Position numbers and translations under genes: made by a program
DNA from: Siniperca chuatsi
Taxonomy: Eukaryota; Chordata; Actinopteri; Centrarchiformes; Sinipercidae
Assembly: GCF_020085105.1 (NCBI RefSeq)
Contig: NC_058055.1
Coordinates: 25,525,822-25,589,821 of the forward strand
Direction: 5' to 3'
Length of the DNA stretch: 64,000 bases
Notes under the pieces: generated by a model
What the model saw: the letters and a program-made list of their open reading frames with translations, nothing else
What the model was told of the DNA's origin: nothing
Databases searched by the model: none
Part shown: positions 22,690 to 32,133 of the stretch, in pieces
Position numbering within the stretch: the stretch's first letter is position 1
Layout: every line of letters begins with the position of its first letter

Positions 22690-23185
22690 GGGATAGTAGC
22701 CAGCAGGTCCTCACACTACAAGAGTTTTGGTGATGACACAGAGTAAATGGTGGGCCAAAGAAAAGGTCATCTCTGTAGGCAGACTCCCTGTGAGAGCTGT
22801 GGTTTCATGGAGTTGCTATGTCACTACTAAAGTCTGTCCAATGATTTTTTGCAACTCCGATGAGACACAACAGCACCTCCTGATGGACTGCTACAGAGCT
22901 CAAGAGGTCTGGACCACCTTGAAAGGACTCGGTCTCTCTTTCGATATAAATTACAACTCAGTCATGTATGGTCTCCTAGAAGACAAAATGCCTCCAAATC
23001 AAAAAAGAACTGTTTCAACTGGTCATCAGTATTGTCTGTGTACAGATCTGGAAAACCAGATGCGCCATGGTTTTAAATCAGACTTTGACAGCAACATGGT
23101 CGTAAAACACGTGCTGACTGACCACCGGAGGAGGAGAACTATTGATAAAAGACTTTTACTTCCCTGGACCATACTGGACTTTTAA
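22690..23185 (+). mobile_element. LINE ORF2 C-terminal fragment
   Basis: A 152-codon frame (22727-23185) contains RLPVRAVVSW, the zinc-knuckle-like SDETQQHLLMDCYRAQEVW, and FDINYNSVMYGLLEDKMPP. This is the pattern of the region after the reverse transcriptase domain in L1/Tx1-type non-LTR elements (a cysteine pair, then HLLxDC, then a helical tail). There are no RT catalytic motifs in the window, so it is a 5'-truncated, inactive copy. It shows small indels relative to the expected cysteine spacing. Confidence 0.6.
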
Positions 23186-23434
23186 TATCTTATCTCTTTG
23201 TGCACTTTATCGTTAACCGTTAACTCTAAAAGGAATACGACCTTCAATGCATTCACGAGCTGCAAAAGAGGACAGTAATATTAATTCACTCTGTTAAGCC
23301 CTTTTAGTGGCAGTCCTTGACTGAGGGAGAGAGCCAACGTACTCTTGATAAATGTTTCAGACTTTCTTTTCAAGCTTTTTGTAATTTAATTAAATGAAAG
23401 TCTCAACTTTTCCACATTTCCAGTGTTTTACACT

Positions 23435-23592
23435 CTACAGGAGGATGGGATAATCATTGACTATATGTTCACAGCATCCCATGCTGTGGAAACAGAACCC
23501 GAACCAGCTGAACCTCACACAGCTAATCATGCTGGGGACCTGGGTGACACTGATTCTTCACGCATTTCCTCAGGTCACCCCTCTGTAAGTCT
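23435..23592 (+). other. Unassigned exon-like open stretch
   Basis: Open frame between possible acceptors (TTTCCAG or CTCTACAG) and a good donor (CTCT, then GTAAGT at 23585). It encodes an acidic, Pro/Glu-rich segment including ETEPEPAEPHTANHAGDLGD. There is no recognised domain and it may be part of a repeat or decayed gene. Low confidence as an exon. Confidence 0.22.
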
Positions 23593-26058
23593 TAATATCC
23601 CTGTTGGAAGACAGATGTTAACTTTTTTAGTGGATACAGTTATAATGCAGTTCAGCAGACTGTCAGTTTTTACCCACTGATTAAGCCCCAAAAATGTAAT
23701 TTCAATTAGAAGGGTCATTTTGTGTGTGGAGTAGACGCATACAAGAGCTTCTGTTGAAAAAAGTTGTAAGATTCCCAGAAAAAACAATAGTGCAACTATG
23801 AGAATACAGCTGAAATGTCCTTGTGCTGTCTCTGCTCCTCGTACATGCATACTCATCCATTTCAGGAAGTTTGAGATGAACCAGGAAAATACCCATTTCC
23901 CAGCTGTGCTTGTTGATTTGTTAATGATATGTTCAAACCTAGCAAGCTTGTTCTTACCAGGAATGAAAAGAAAGGAAGCAGTGTAAATCCATTTAATTAA
24001 GAATATCTTAAAGAGGAACTCCAGACCAAATTATGTTTTGTGCACACAATATACAATACAATATGATGAGGTTTATAAGATACACCGTGTAACATACACT
24101 GCAATAAACAGCAGCAGCCCCTCCCCATTAAAAGGCAAATTGTCATTTAAGCACAAACAAGATATAACGTGTGAATTAGTGAGCTTTAGAGATGCAGGTA
24201 GGCTGATTTTGTAACTGTCAGAGAGAGTCAGGCTAGCCGTATCCAGTCTTTATGCTAAGCCAAGCTAAGCAGCAGCTGGCTGCTTCATATGTAATGGACT
24301 GATGTGAGGGTGATATCCATTTTCTTCTTCTAACAGAAAGCCAACAAGTTTATTTCCCAAAATGTCAAATTATTTCTTTTTTTTATGCGTACCTGACAAA
24401 CGTATCCATTTTCACATTGCAATTTTTTAATATTTTGATATGTGTTCTCCTGTGCAAAACCTCAAATTAAAGAAGGGGGGCCTTGCAGCCACCAGGGGGC
24501 TGTAACTGAGCAAGCATGTATTTACGTGATATTGTGTTGTTCTTGTATTATTGATTAATATCATAACACAAGATGTCAAAAGAGAATACCAGTACCTACC
24601 TGTAGCTGACATTACAACAGCACATTTGATGATTTCTGTCATCACATTGGTTCCCAGATAGGCCTATATGTTGGTGTTAGCGTGTTTCCGTCTATCAGAT
24701 CAGTAAAAACATTTTTGACTTCCTTCATTTTCACGTAAAAGAAAACATTTCACACTGAGATGATTGAATAATAAAGTAGTAAGGACAAGCAGCTCTTCTC
24801 GTGGAAAAAAACTCAGAGATCCACTTTAAAATACAAGGACGTCGCTCCGGACAGGATCTAAATTACAGGAGGACCAGCGGGTTTACAGGAAAACAGTAGG
24901 TAATTGCTGCTGTATTTATTACTGGGGTGGGACGGGATGGAAATCACTGACCAGAGCAGGTAACGTTAAAATCTCCCCACCTCCCCTAGACATAAATCCA
25001 GTCTGAATAGAGCTCAAGACCCCCAAAATAAGTAATGGCACTTCTTTAGGATAACATACTGTACATTTCTTTGTCTGTAATATATATTTGTTCTTGCATA
25101 GCCAATATAACATAAAGTGTTTTTATTATTACCATTAATTGGTGTAATAACAACGCTTTATGGTCATTTCATTATATCACCTTCATTAAATGTGCAAGTC
25201 AGTTTGTGGCAGTGAAGAGTTACCACTTCAATACTTTTCTACATGTTGGGTTTTAATAAGAGAAAAATGAAAATAATATTTAAAGGACAAAATTGGTTGA
25301 TTTTACAGTTATTATGTTAATGTGTTTTAGGCAGTGCTGAATAAAGAAATACATGTTTTAAATACATTTTAATTGATGTTTTTATCATTTGTTTTTATTT
25401 TTGAAATCATGCACTATGTGATGTCAGAAAATGTTCATTTAATTTTTAATTAATAGTTTGTTTGTTTTTTTTACAATTTTATGTTAGTGCTTTTTATTTT
25501 TTACATTACTTTTGGGTATTTTATTTCCATTTTTATTTCTTGTATTATTGTAATTGTCTGATTTTATTTCATTGCAGTCCTGAAATGTTTTTGTTCCTGG
25601 TTCAACCACGTAAAGCATTTTGTAACTTTGTTTTAAAAACTGCTGTATAAATAAAGTTTACTATATTATTATTATTACATTAAATTTACTAATTACATCC
25701 CATGTCTTTCTCTTTTTGGGGGGTTTCCATTGTGCAAAGGCCAAAAATGTCTTTTTGTGTGACAGTTTTGGTTTCAACAGACTTTTTAAAAAAAAAAGTT
25801 AGTCAGAAAGGTAATTAGCTGCTACCAGAGTAATGAGACTCAATAAATATATGAACATATAAATTAAAACAACATTTACAAAGGAAAGGAAAGGAAAATT
25901 TAATTAAAATAAAATGAAATTAAATGAAAATTGACAAAAGAATAATAGAGTAGGAGTTGCACTGACGTAAATAACAGGTAATTAACTCCATATTTAACAC
26001 AAAAAAGTAAAGGTTCTACGCATAAAATGTATTAAAGGTACACATCACAACACTCTAC
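23593..26058. other. Intergenic, repeat-bearing stretch
   Basis: Apart from the family B repeat at 24150-24380 I see nothing coding. 25250-26000 is very AT-rich, with an AATAAAGTTTACTATATTAT retroelement-like tail near 25650. Confidence 0.35.
24150..24380 (-). repeat. Family B repeat (GGCTAGCC..AGTCTTTATGCTAAGC type)
   Basis: GTCAGGCTAGCCGTATCCAG, CTTTATGCTAAGCCAAGCTA and TTATTTCCCAAAATGTCAAA match, in inverse orientation, the copies at 41.2, 42.8-43.3 and 50.3 kb. The 42.8-43.3 kb copy shows both ends as an inverted pair, so the family is a TIR-type fish element. Confidence 0.6.
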
Positions 26059-26259
26059 CTTGAAGGTGACATAAATTCCATACAATTAGATTTAGCAAGT
26101 CAGTATTTTCTGTCAGTGCGAGGCAGCAGACCCGGTTTCTGGGAGATGAGACATCCTCGATCTGAAGTTCCTGTTTTGCGTCCTCCTCCGTCATGAACAG
26201 TTTGTCATGGTGACGCTCGTCACGGTTAGTTGAGTTTTCCCTCTTCAGTGACAAACAGG
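26059..26259 (-). CDS. Candidate internal exon, unassigned gene
   Basis: On the minus strand a 201-nt open segment lies between a good acceptor (CTCTTGTTGCAG, ending at 26260) and donor (CAAG then GTAGAG). It is symmetric, phase 1 at both ends, and encodes 67 residues including RENSTNRDERHHDKLFMTEE and LTENTDLLNLIVWNLCHLQ. I recognise no family and find no certain partner exon. It could be an exon of a fish-specific gene, a fossil exon, or chance. Confidence 0.28.
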
Positions 26260-26379
26260 CTGCAACAAGAGCTCTGTCAGCACACATATGACACCCATTA
26301 AGCACTCTTTGTATGTGTGTGTTGGGGTAGTTAGTTAAGGAAGGCTCTGGGTTTCTGTGTAGTCAGGCCCTTCCTCACT

Positions 26380-26665
26380 GGTGGTGGAATAAGTACTCAG
26401 ATCTTTTACTTGGGTAAAAGCAGCAATGCCACAGTGTAGAAATACTAATAATATAAAAGTCATGCATTTTTACGTAAGTAAAAGTACAAAAGTATGAGCA
26501 TAAAAATATACTTAAAGTACCAAAAGTAAAAGTACTACTTTTGCAGAATGGCCCATTTCAGAATAATATATATTATAATACTGGATTATGATTATCGATG
26601 CATTAATGTGTTCATCACTTTTAATGTTGCAGCTGGTAAAGGTGGGGCTAATTTTAATTACTTTA
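26380..26665. repeat. Family A TIR-type repeat, partial
   Basis: ACTGGTGGTGGAATAAGTAC and CAGATCTTTTACTTGGG give the left terminus. GAATGGCCCATTTCAGAATA and GTTGCAGCTGGTAAAGGTGG are the interior blocks. The right terminus is not found, so the copy is truncated. Confidence 0.65.
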
Positions 26666-28467
26666 TATACTTTATCTGCTTTTTATCCACACACCAACTT
26701 TTACACCTCAGACAAGAGGAATCATTTCTGGTGTTTCCACACTGTTTTTTGATGCGTTTGGTGGCACTTTAAAGATGAATTCACAGTTTGGTTAAGATTC
26801 AGTCACTTGTAGAGGAGGTATTGGAGCTTGCCGGGGTCCCATTCCTCAGCTGTCACTGGTTTACGTGTTGACATCCCATCCTTGTCGCCAAATTGTGGTG
26901 GCACTTTAAAGATTACTTCACAAAGAGCGAGTTGTCTATTGCTATATTCAGTCACACATTTGCAAATGGACCTCTGAGCTTGCTAGGCCAAGGGATACAG
27001 AATGAAGTCCAGATGAAGGTATTTATATATATTCTGACCCTTGGCAGGTGTCATTAAACACAGTGTTTTATCTGTAGATTCACAACCTTATGTCTAGAGT
27101 CTCTCTCTGCCTCTGCTGGATATCAAGAGTTGCTGATAACATTGGCTGGGTAGCCGAAGGCTGAATTTCACTGGAAGCAGAAAGAAGACGGAAGGTCTAA
27201 TATAAGACAGTATAAATTGAATAAGGATTTAAACTGCCAATACATGCGCAAAATTGAAAATGTGATTGAAAACTTTTTGTGAATGAAAATGGAGACAACT
27301 TTACCACTCTTAGATCCTTAATCTAAAGTCGGTCATGAGGGTGGCACCAGAGGAAAGGCTCTTACCTAAAGCAAAAGGATTCAACTTATGTCAGCTTGTT
27401 AACATGCTTACAGAGCCATGCAAATTAAAATATAAGTCTGATTTTATTCTATAATTTTCTTATTGCTAACAAATACCATAAAAAAAGCAAAACCAACGTG
27501 TGAAGCTGTTTCTCAATACTTTCTGACTTCCCTACCCTGTCTGTGGCTCTCAGCTTCAACCCCCAAATTGTTCCTAAGGCGTAAATCTTTTAAACCTGCA
27601 ATAACTGATTTTTTCATTTTGATCTGTGAGCCAATGGGAAGAGAGTAGAGTTCCCATCCTTAATCCAAGAAAGAAAATGTAGAGTGAAATGTTCTGGTAT
27701 AACTGGGTGGATATAACTTTATCTTCAGTCTTTTATAAAGACGTCAGTAAGTAATATTAGCATTTTAACATTAGCAAGGTGTTAAAAAAATAGGATCCGA
27801 CTCAATACTAACATTAAACGTTAGTCAGCTGTTAGAGATTAGCTTGTTGTGTGTGGTGATGCTGTGTTTGTTAATGAATGAGCCACTGTACCGTTTTTGT
27901 CTTTTTATAAATTTTTATCCTGAGCAGGAAGGAGTTTAAAAAAACACTGGGAAATTTGTTCTTTAATTTCTAAATTTCCTGTATACGTTTAGAAGGCAGT
28001 ATGAGTTTAGACAGACATTATTAGCTAAAAATCAAACGCTAACAACACAAGAGAGGTTTTATTTTCAGTTTGATTCCAGAGGAGATTTTATATTACAGTC
28101 TGTTCCACATGGTTTTATAGGGCTAACATAAATGTTAGCCTCTCTAACCGGCTAACATCATTATCAGAATTTCTTTTCACACAATAATATTTAGCTTGTT
28201 TTTTACCTGACAAAAAGCATGGTGTTAACAATACTTAAAGTCTTGAGCAGAGAAAAAAATCACTTCAGTAGTTCATTTCAGTACCTGTTGGGCTGCTGAG
28301 CTCAGCAGAAGCAGCAGGAGGCTGATTGGCGATCAGTATTTGTCAGTAAGAGGTGATCAGATCATGTCGGCTCATTAGCTCTGTTTGTTTTACTAAGTGT
28401 CGTAACCAGTCAATCAGAAGTAAACTGTGTCACTTAATGTGTGCTGACTGGCAACTCACCTGTTTGT

Positions 28468-28470
<3 letters not shown>
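26666..28470. other. Upstream intergenic region of insulin
   Basis: No exon is recognised. 27470-27560 (GCAAAACCAACGTGTGAAGC, then CCCTGTCTGTGGCTCTCAGC) is an interspersed repeat shared with 48430-48490 and 58770-58850. The last few hundred bases may hold insulin enhancers: TAAT cores and GATCAGATCATG near 28350, but no firm site. Confidence 0.35.

Positions 28471-28471
<1 letters not shown>

Positions 28472-28508
<37 letters not shown>
28472..28508. repeat. (AC)n microsatellite in the insulin promoter
   Basis: About 18 AC units ending ~30 bp before the TATA box of ins, so length changes would move distal elements relative to the core promoter. Confidence 0.97.
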
Positions 28509-28510
<2 letters not shown>

Positions 28511-28518
28511 GGGCGCGT

Positions 28519-28544
28519 CCAGGTGGTGGTGATGGAGTATAAAT
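28519..28544 (+). promoter_or_regulatory. Insulin core promoter: E-box and TATA box
   Basis: CAGGTG (E-box, at about 28520) and TATAAAT (28538-28544) precede the 5' UTR exon. Transcription would begin at about 28568. E-box factors such as NEUROD1/TCF3 are known insulin activators; binding here is inference. Confidence 0.75.
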
Positions 28545-28567
28545 GGAGAGGAGTCCTTCTGTTCTGC

Positions 28568-28674
28568 CTCACACCAACCAGCTCTCAGCTGCCCTACTAC
28601 TGCTCCTCCTCTTCATCACAGAGTCACCTCATCCATCTCCTCCTCCTCCTCCTCCTCCTCCTCCGACTTTACAA
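28568..28674 (+). other. Insulin 5' UTR exon 1
   Basis: Noncoding leader ending in TCCGACTTTACAA before donor GTGAGT (28675). Its 3' half is a CTC triplet run. The end is set by the donor; the start is estimated from the TATA box. It splices to the acceptor GTGTTCAG at 29209. The intron is ~535 bp. Confidence 0.65.
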
Positions 28675-29221
28675 GTGAGTTATTCTACTCTTCCTCCTCT
28701 ATCTCCTCCTCCTTTCCTCAACTTTCTACACCTTCTCTTCCCCCTCTTCTACTACTCATCATATATAATGTTTTGTATCTTTTATTTTATGTTAATAATC
28801 AGAACTGTATTTTACATTATTTTTACCCTGCAATCCAAGCAAAACTTAGATTTTTTGTTTATGTTTCTAGCTGTACTGCAGTAGTAGTTTTACAAATGGT
28901 AGTATAGCTACAGTAATAGCAGTAGTTCTTGATTAATAAGACGAACCATGTCTTGATCAGTTTTTATTAGAGGCTGATTGATAAATTGGCCAGGCTGTCT
29001 GATATTAGCTTATCAAAGATATATCTGTATAAAAGATATGTTTGAGGTCATTTAGAAACTGTCTCCAATACAAAGTTTGTCCAACCGAGAGGACTCACAA
29101 GTTTGTTTATAGACTGTAAAATGTCCCATTCAGTGTCACTGTTGAAGAAAATCCAGTATCTGTTAAAGTATTTAGTATCTAAAGTTAAAAAACGTGTGTG
29201 TGTGTTCAGATCTCCTCCAGC

Positions 29222-29772
29222 ATGGCGGCACTGTGGCTCCAGTCTGTCTCTCTGCTGGTCTTACTGATCGTATCGTGGCCGGGCTCCCAGGCCGTTGCGC
29301 CCCCGCAGCACCTGTGCGGCTCTCACCTGGTCGACGCCCTCTATCTGGTTTGTGGGGACAGAGGCTTCTTCTACAACCCCAAGAGAGACGTCGACCCTCT
29401 GCTGGGTGAGACCACCAACTGTAAACCTACACAGCATCACTTCCTTTGAATGATTGAAGAACTTGAACCCTCTGAACTCAGCATGAAACCTAAAGATACG
29501 CCAGTGTTAATGTTGGCACCTGATTTTAATTTAGTCTTTAGAGGAAAATGTATATTGGAGGATGATGACTTCCCCCCCTGAACATCTGTCTGTTTGTCCC
29601 GTCAGGTTTCCTCCCTCCGAAGGCGGGCGGAGCTGCTGCGGCGGGTGGCGAGAACGAGTTGGCCGAGTTCGCCTTCAAGGACCAGATGGAGATGATGGTG
29701 AAGCGAGGCATCGTGGAGCAGTGCTGCCACAAGCCCTGCAACATCTTCGACCTGCAGAACTACTGCAACTGA
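29222..29772 (+). CDS. ins: Preproinsulin
   Basis: Coding exons 29222-29405 and 29606-29772 (phase 1 intron of 200 bp after LLG in the C-peptide, the conserved insulin intron 2 position) give 116 residues. Signal peptide ~1-23 ([19 protein letters not shown]...). The B chain starts near [13 protein letters not shown] and ends FFYNPKR. The C-peptide begins [12 protein letters not shown], has an Ala/Gly-rich middle, and ends MMVKR. The A chain is [21 protein letters not shown] without its last residue written here as [11 protein letters not shown] plus NIFDLQNY and CN. All six cysteines and both dibasic sites (KR) are present. It is the pancreatic beta-cell hormone that lowers blood glucose through the insulin receptor. 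The start is the ATG nine residues into a longer frame, because the splice acceptor at 29209 removes upstream codons. The HKP and VAPPQ features are teleost-type. Confidence 0.98.
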
Positions 29773-29962
29773 ACAGTGCTTAGCCTGGCTTTGTTTAGCC
29801 TAGCCTAGCTTAGCATAGCTTAGCTTCTTGGCTACCTTAGCCTGAACCCTACTCCTCCACCTCACCCTTGCATCAGAAGAGCGGCAGTGCTGTCCTCTCT
29901 CTGAAAAACCAACTGCTGTCAAATGAAGTGCTGAGAAATGGATGAAATTATTTTTCCTAGAA

Positions 29963-29968
29963 AATAAA
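29963..29968 (+). terminator. Insulin poly(A) signal
   Basis: AATAAA 190 bp after the stop codon, followed by GTTTTGTGAATT, the T/GT-rich context expected downstream. The 3' UTR also has a short tandem of TAGCCTAGCTTAGC units (29780-29825). Confidence 0.8.
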
Positions 29969-30589
29969 GTTTTGTGAATTGAGAGAATATCAAGACACGT
30001 GTGTTCCTTGATTTTTTTTATTACTTTCTTTATTGTCACAAGTTCAATTAATGTTAAAATTAGTGCATGTTACATTATTAATTAAACCACATTTAAAGTT
30101 GCAACCCTTAAGATTTCAGTCCTCGTTGATTTGGCGACACCCGTGGTTACCATGGTAACGGCAGATGCAGTTTAACAGTACAGGAAACAGAAATCCAACG
30201 TTAGAGCAGCTGGTATATACAGTATGTTTATAGTGAAGCCAAACAGACTCAGGTTGTTTTAATAAAGAAGTCAGTCAATAATAATTCATAATTTGACAGA
30301 CAGATAGATTTGCATGTCACAGCAGCAGTACATGAACCAACCACTCGGTACAAAGAATACTGCAAAATCAAATGTCAAACTAGTGCAGTAAGGTGTGCAA
30401 AATTAATGTAATTATGAGTTATAAGTTATAAGTAAAAGAGATGTATTGCGAGACCAGTATGACCTCAGCAGCCTCTCAGTCCACTGACGTCCACACTGCG
30501 ACAGAGCGAGGACGAGCTGGATAGTTTGATGACTGCTGCTCTTTGGCTGAAGAGGCGTTGTTCACGATGCTAATAACTTGGACAGCATC

Positions 30590-30890
30590 CTCTTCTCCAG
30601 ATCAGCTCCTCCTCCATGTACTCCTCCATCTCCTCTGACTTTACAGGTGAGTTACTCTACTCTTCCTCCTCTATCTCCTCCTCCTTCACAGGCAAGTTGT
30701 TCTACTCCTGAAATCTCCTCCTCCTCTACTACACCTTCATCTACTCCTGAAATCTCCTCCTCCTCTACTACACCTTCATCTACTCCTGAAATCTCCTCCT
30801 CCTCTACTACACCTTCATCTACTCCTGAAATCTCCTCCTCTTTGCCTCTGACTTCACAGGTGAGTTATTCCATTACTCTTTCTCCTCCTC
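30590..30890 (+). repeat. CT-rich minisatellite with copies of the ins exon 1/intron 1 junction
   Basis: At about 30615-30690 the sequence CCATCTCCTCTGACTTTACA then GGTGAGTTACTCTACTCTTC repeats the end of insulin exon 1 and the start of intron 1 (28650-28705) nearly base for base. A 39-bp unit (start CTACTCCTGAAATCTCC, end ACTACACCTTCAT) is then repeated ~3.5 times at 30702-30840. A third junction-like copy (CTGACTTCACAGGTGAGTTA) follows at 30847-30870. The long frame through it (Ser/Thr/Pro-rich) is not a credible protein. Confidence 0.85.
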
Positions 30891-31060
30891 TTTCTACACC
30901 TCCACTTCCTCCTCCTCCACTACTCTATATCTTCTCCTCCATCACCTTCTCTTCCTCCACCTGTCTTCTCCTCCTTCAATGTGAGCTCCTCTTCCTCCTC
31001 AAATCACTTAACAACAAACTAAAGTTTGGTTGTGTGAATACATATGATATTTTACACATC

Positions 31061-31132
31061 TCCTCGTTAGTATAGTGGACAGTATCTCCGCCTGTCACGC
31101 GGAAGACCGGGGTTCGATTCCCCGACGGGGAG
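31061..31132 (+). tRNA. tRNA-Asp (GTC)
   Basis: 72-nt cloverleaf: acceptor TCCTCGT pairs with ACGGGGA, discriminator G. D arm with A box TTAGTATAGTGG. Anticodon loop CTGTCAC with GTC (Asp), closed by stem TCCGC/GCGGA. T arm GGGGTTCGATTCCCC with a perfect B box. Relative to the usual vertebrate sequence it has an altered D loop (GGACAG) and a T-A pair in place of C-G in the anticodon stem, so pairing is kept. A TTTT Pol III terminator lies at 31146-31149. No CCA is encoded, as expected in eukaryotes. It looks functional, though a tRNA-like retrocopy cannot be excluded because a retroelement-type tail (31166-31192) follows. Confidence 0.88.
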
Positions 31133-31165
31133 GAACCATTATTTATTTTAAAGACTTTCCTATGG

Positions 31166-31192
31166 GGGATCAATAAAGTATTTCTGATTCTG
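31166..31192 (+). repeat. LINE/SINE-type 3' tail after tRNA-Asp
   Basis: GGGGATCAATAAAGTATTTC then TGATTCTG is the 3' end typical of several teleost non-LTR elements. It begins 34 bp after the tRNA. Confidence 0.5.
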
Positions 31193-31431
31193 GTTTTAAT
31201 TTTGCAGCAGTTAGAATCCTCTTTTAAACTGTATTAGAAGCACACATATCTGGCTATTCCTCCTTATTTATTTATTATACATTTGTACATTTTTTTAATT
31301 TCTTATTTATTCTTCCTTATTTCCCTTATTTTCACAAAATGAAGATGACTCATAAATGCTGCAGTGTTTTCCCCACATCTGCCACCAGGGGGCATCAATC
31401 CCATTCTGAATCTGCGCACCTGTACATTGTG

Positions 31432-31561
31432 CTGTTACTTTTGTACTTATACTTAAGGCCTAAGCAAAATCTTAAAGGACTTGTAACAGAATATTTTGAC
31501 AAAGCGGTACTGCTACTTTAACTTAATTAAAAGGTATTAGTAGGCTACTTCTTCCACCACT
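31432..31561. repeat. Family A repeat fragment
   Basis: TTTTGTACTTATACTTAAGG and the end GCTACTTCTTCCACCACT match one terminus of family A. Confidence 0.5.
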
Positions 31562-31869
31562 CAGAAGTGAGATGAAAAGATATAGTCTACTCAATAAAGT
31601 ACAAATAGCCCACCTGAAATGTGTAGGCTACTTAGTTAGGCCAACAATAAGAGTTTATTTGAGTAAATGTAGGCCTGCCTAGTTTCCACGAGTGAAACTT
31701 TCCAAGGGGATGTGAGCTTATCGTCTAAACTTTGATTATGTAGATTACTGAGCAATTTATTTCACTCAGACAGTCCTTTTAAGTAAATCTTAAACGAGAG
31801 TTTCTCAGTTTCAGTATTTTTTTCCCACTTGTACTTCTGTTCGGGACAGGTGACACACCTGCTGTGTGA

Positions 31870-31910
31870 CACCGGCTCGGCCCGGCCCGGCGGGGCGGGG
31901 CGGGGTCAGG
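31870..31910 (+). promoter_or_regulatory. GC-box cluster, probable nipal4 promoter
   Basis: GGCCCGGCCCGGCGGGGCGG and a following GGGGCGGGG are consecutive Sp1-type GC boxes, ~225-265 bp upstream of the nipal4 start codon, in an otherwise AT-rich region. No TATA box is seen. This fits a TATA-less promoter. Confidence 0.5.
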
Positions 31911-32133
31911 TGTCGCCCCCGCTCCGCTGTGTGTGCAGTCGGCGTTTGTCCTACAGTACCTGTTGAACCCGAGAGAAGACAGCATAATTTCAATGTGTCG
32001 AGTTGAATTACTTTTCCCGAATTCGTCGTTTGTGCTCACAACTTGCCTCATGTACAAAGCGTCGTTTGGTTTCTAGGCGTTTCCCGGTTCGGTGCTGTGT
32101 TTCTGTGGATTGTTTCCTCAACAAAGCAACACC

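Noticed and set aside
28543-28884. 113-codon frame beginning in the insulin leader
   Set aside because: Crosses the exon 1 donor into intron 1 and follows the CTC repeat; the insulin start is at 29222.
30578-31075. 165-codon Ser/Thr/Pro-rich frame, or a CRISPR-like array
   Set aside because: It is a contiguous 39-bp minisatellite without spacers, in a vertebrate genome.
32092-32133. Earlier in-frame start for nipal4
   Set aside because: It would need a GTG start; the ATG at 32134 has a good context and family-like N-terminal length.
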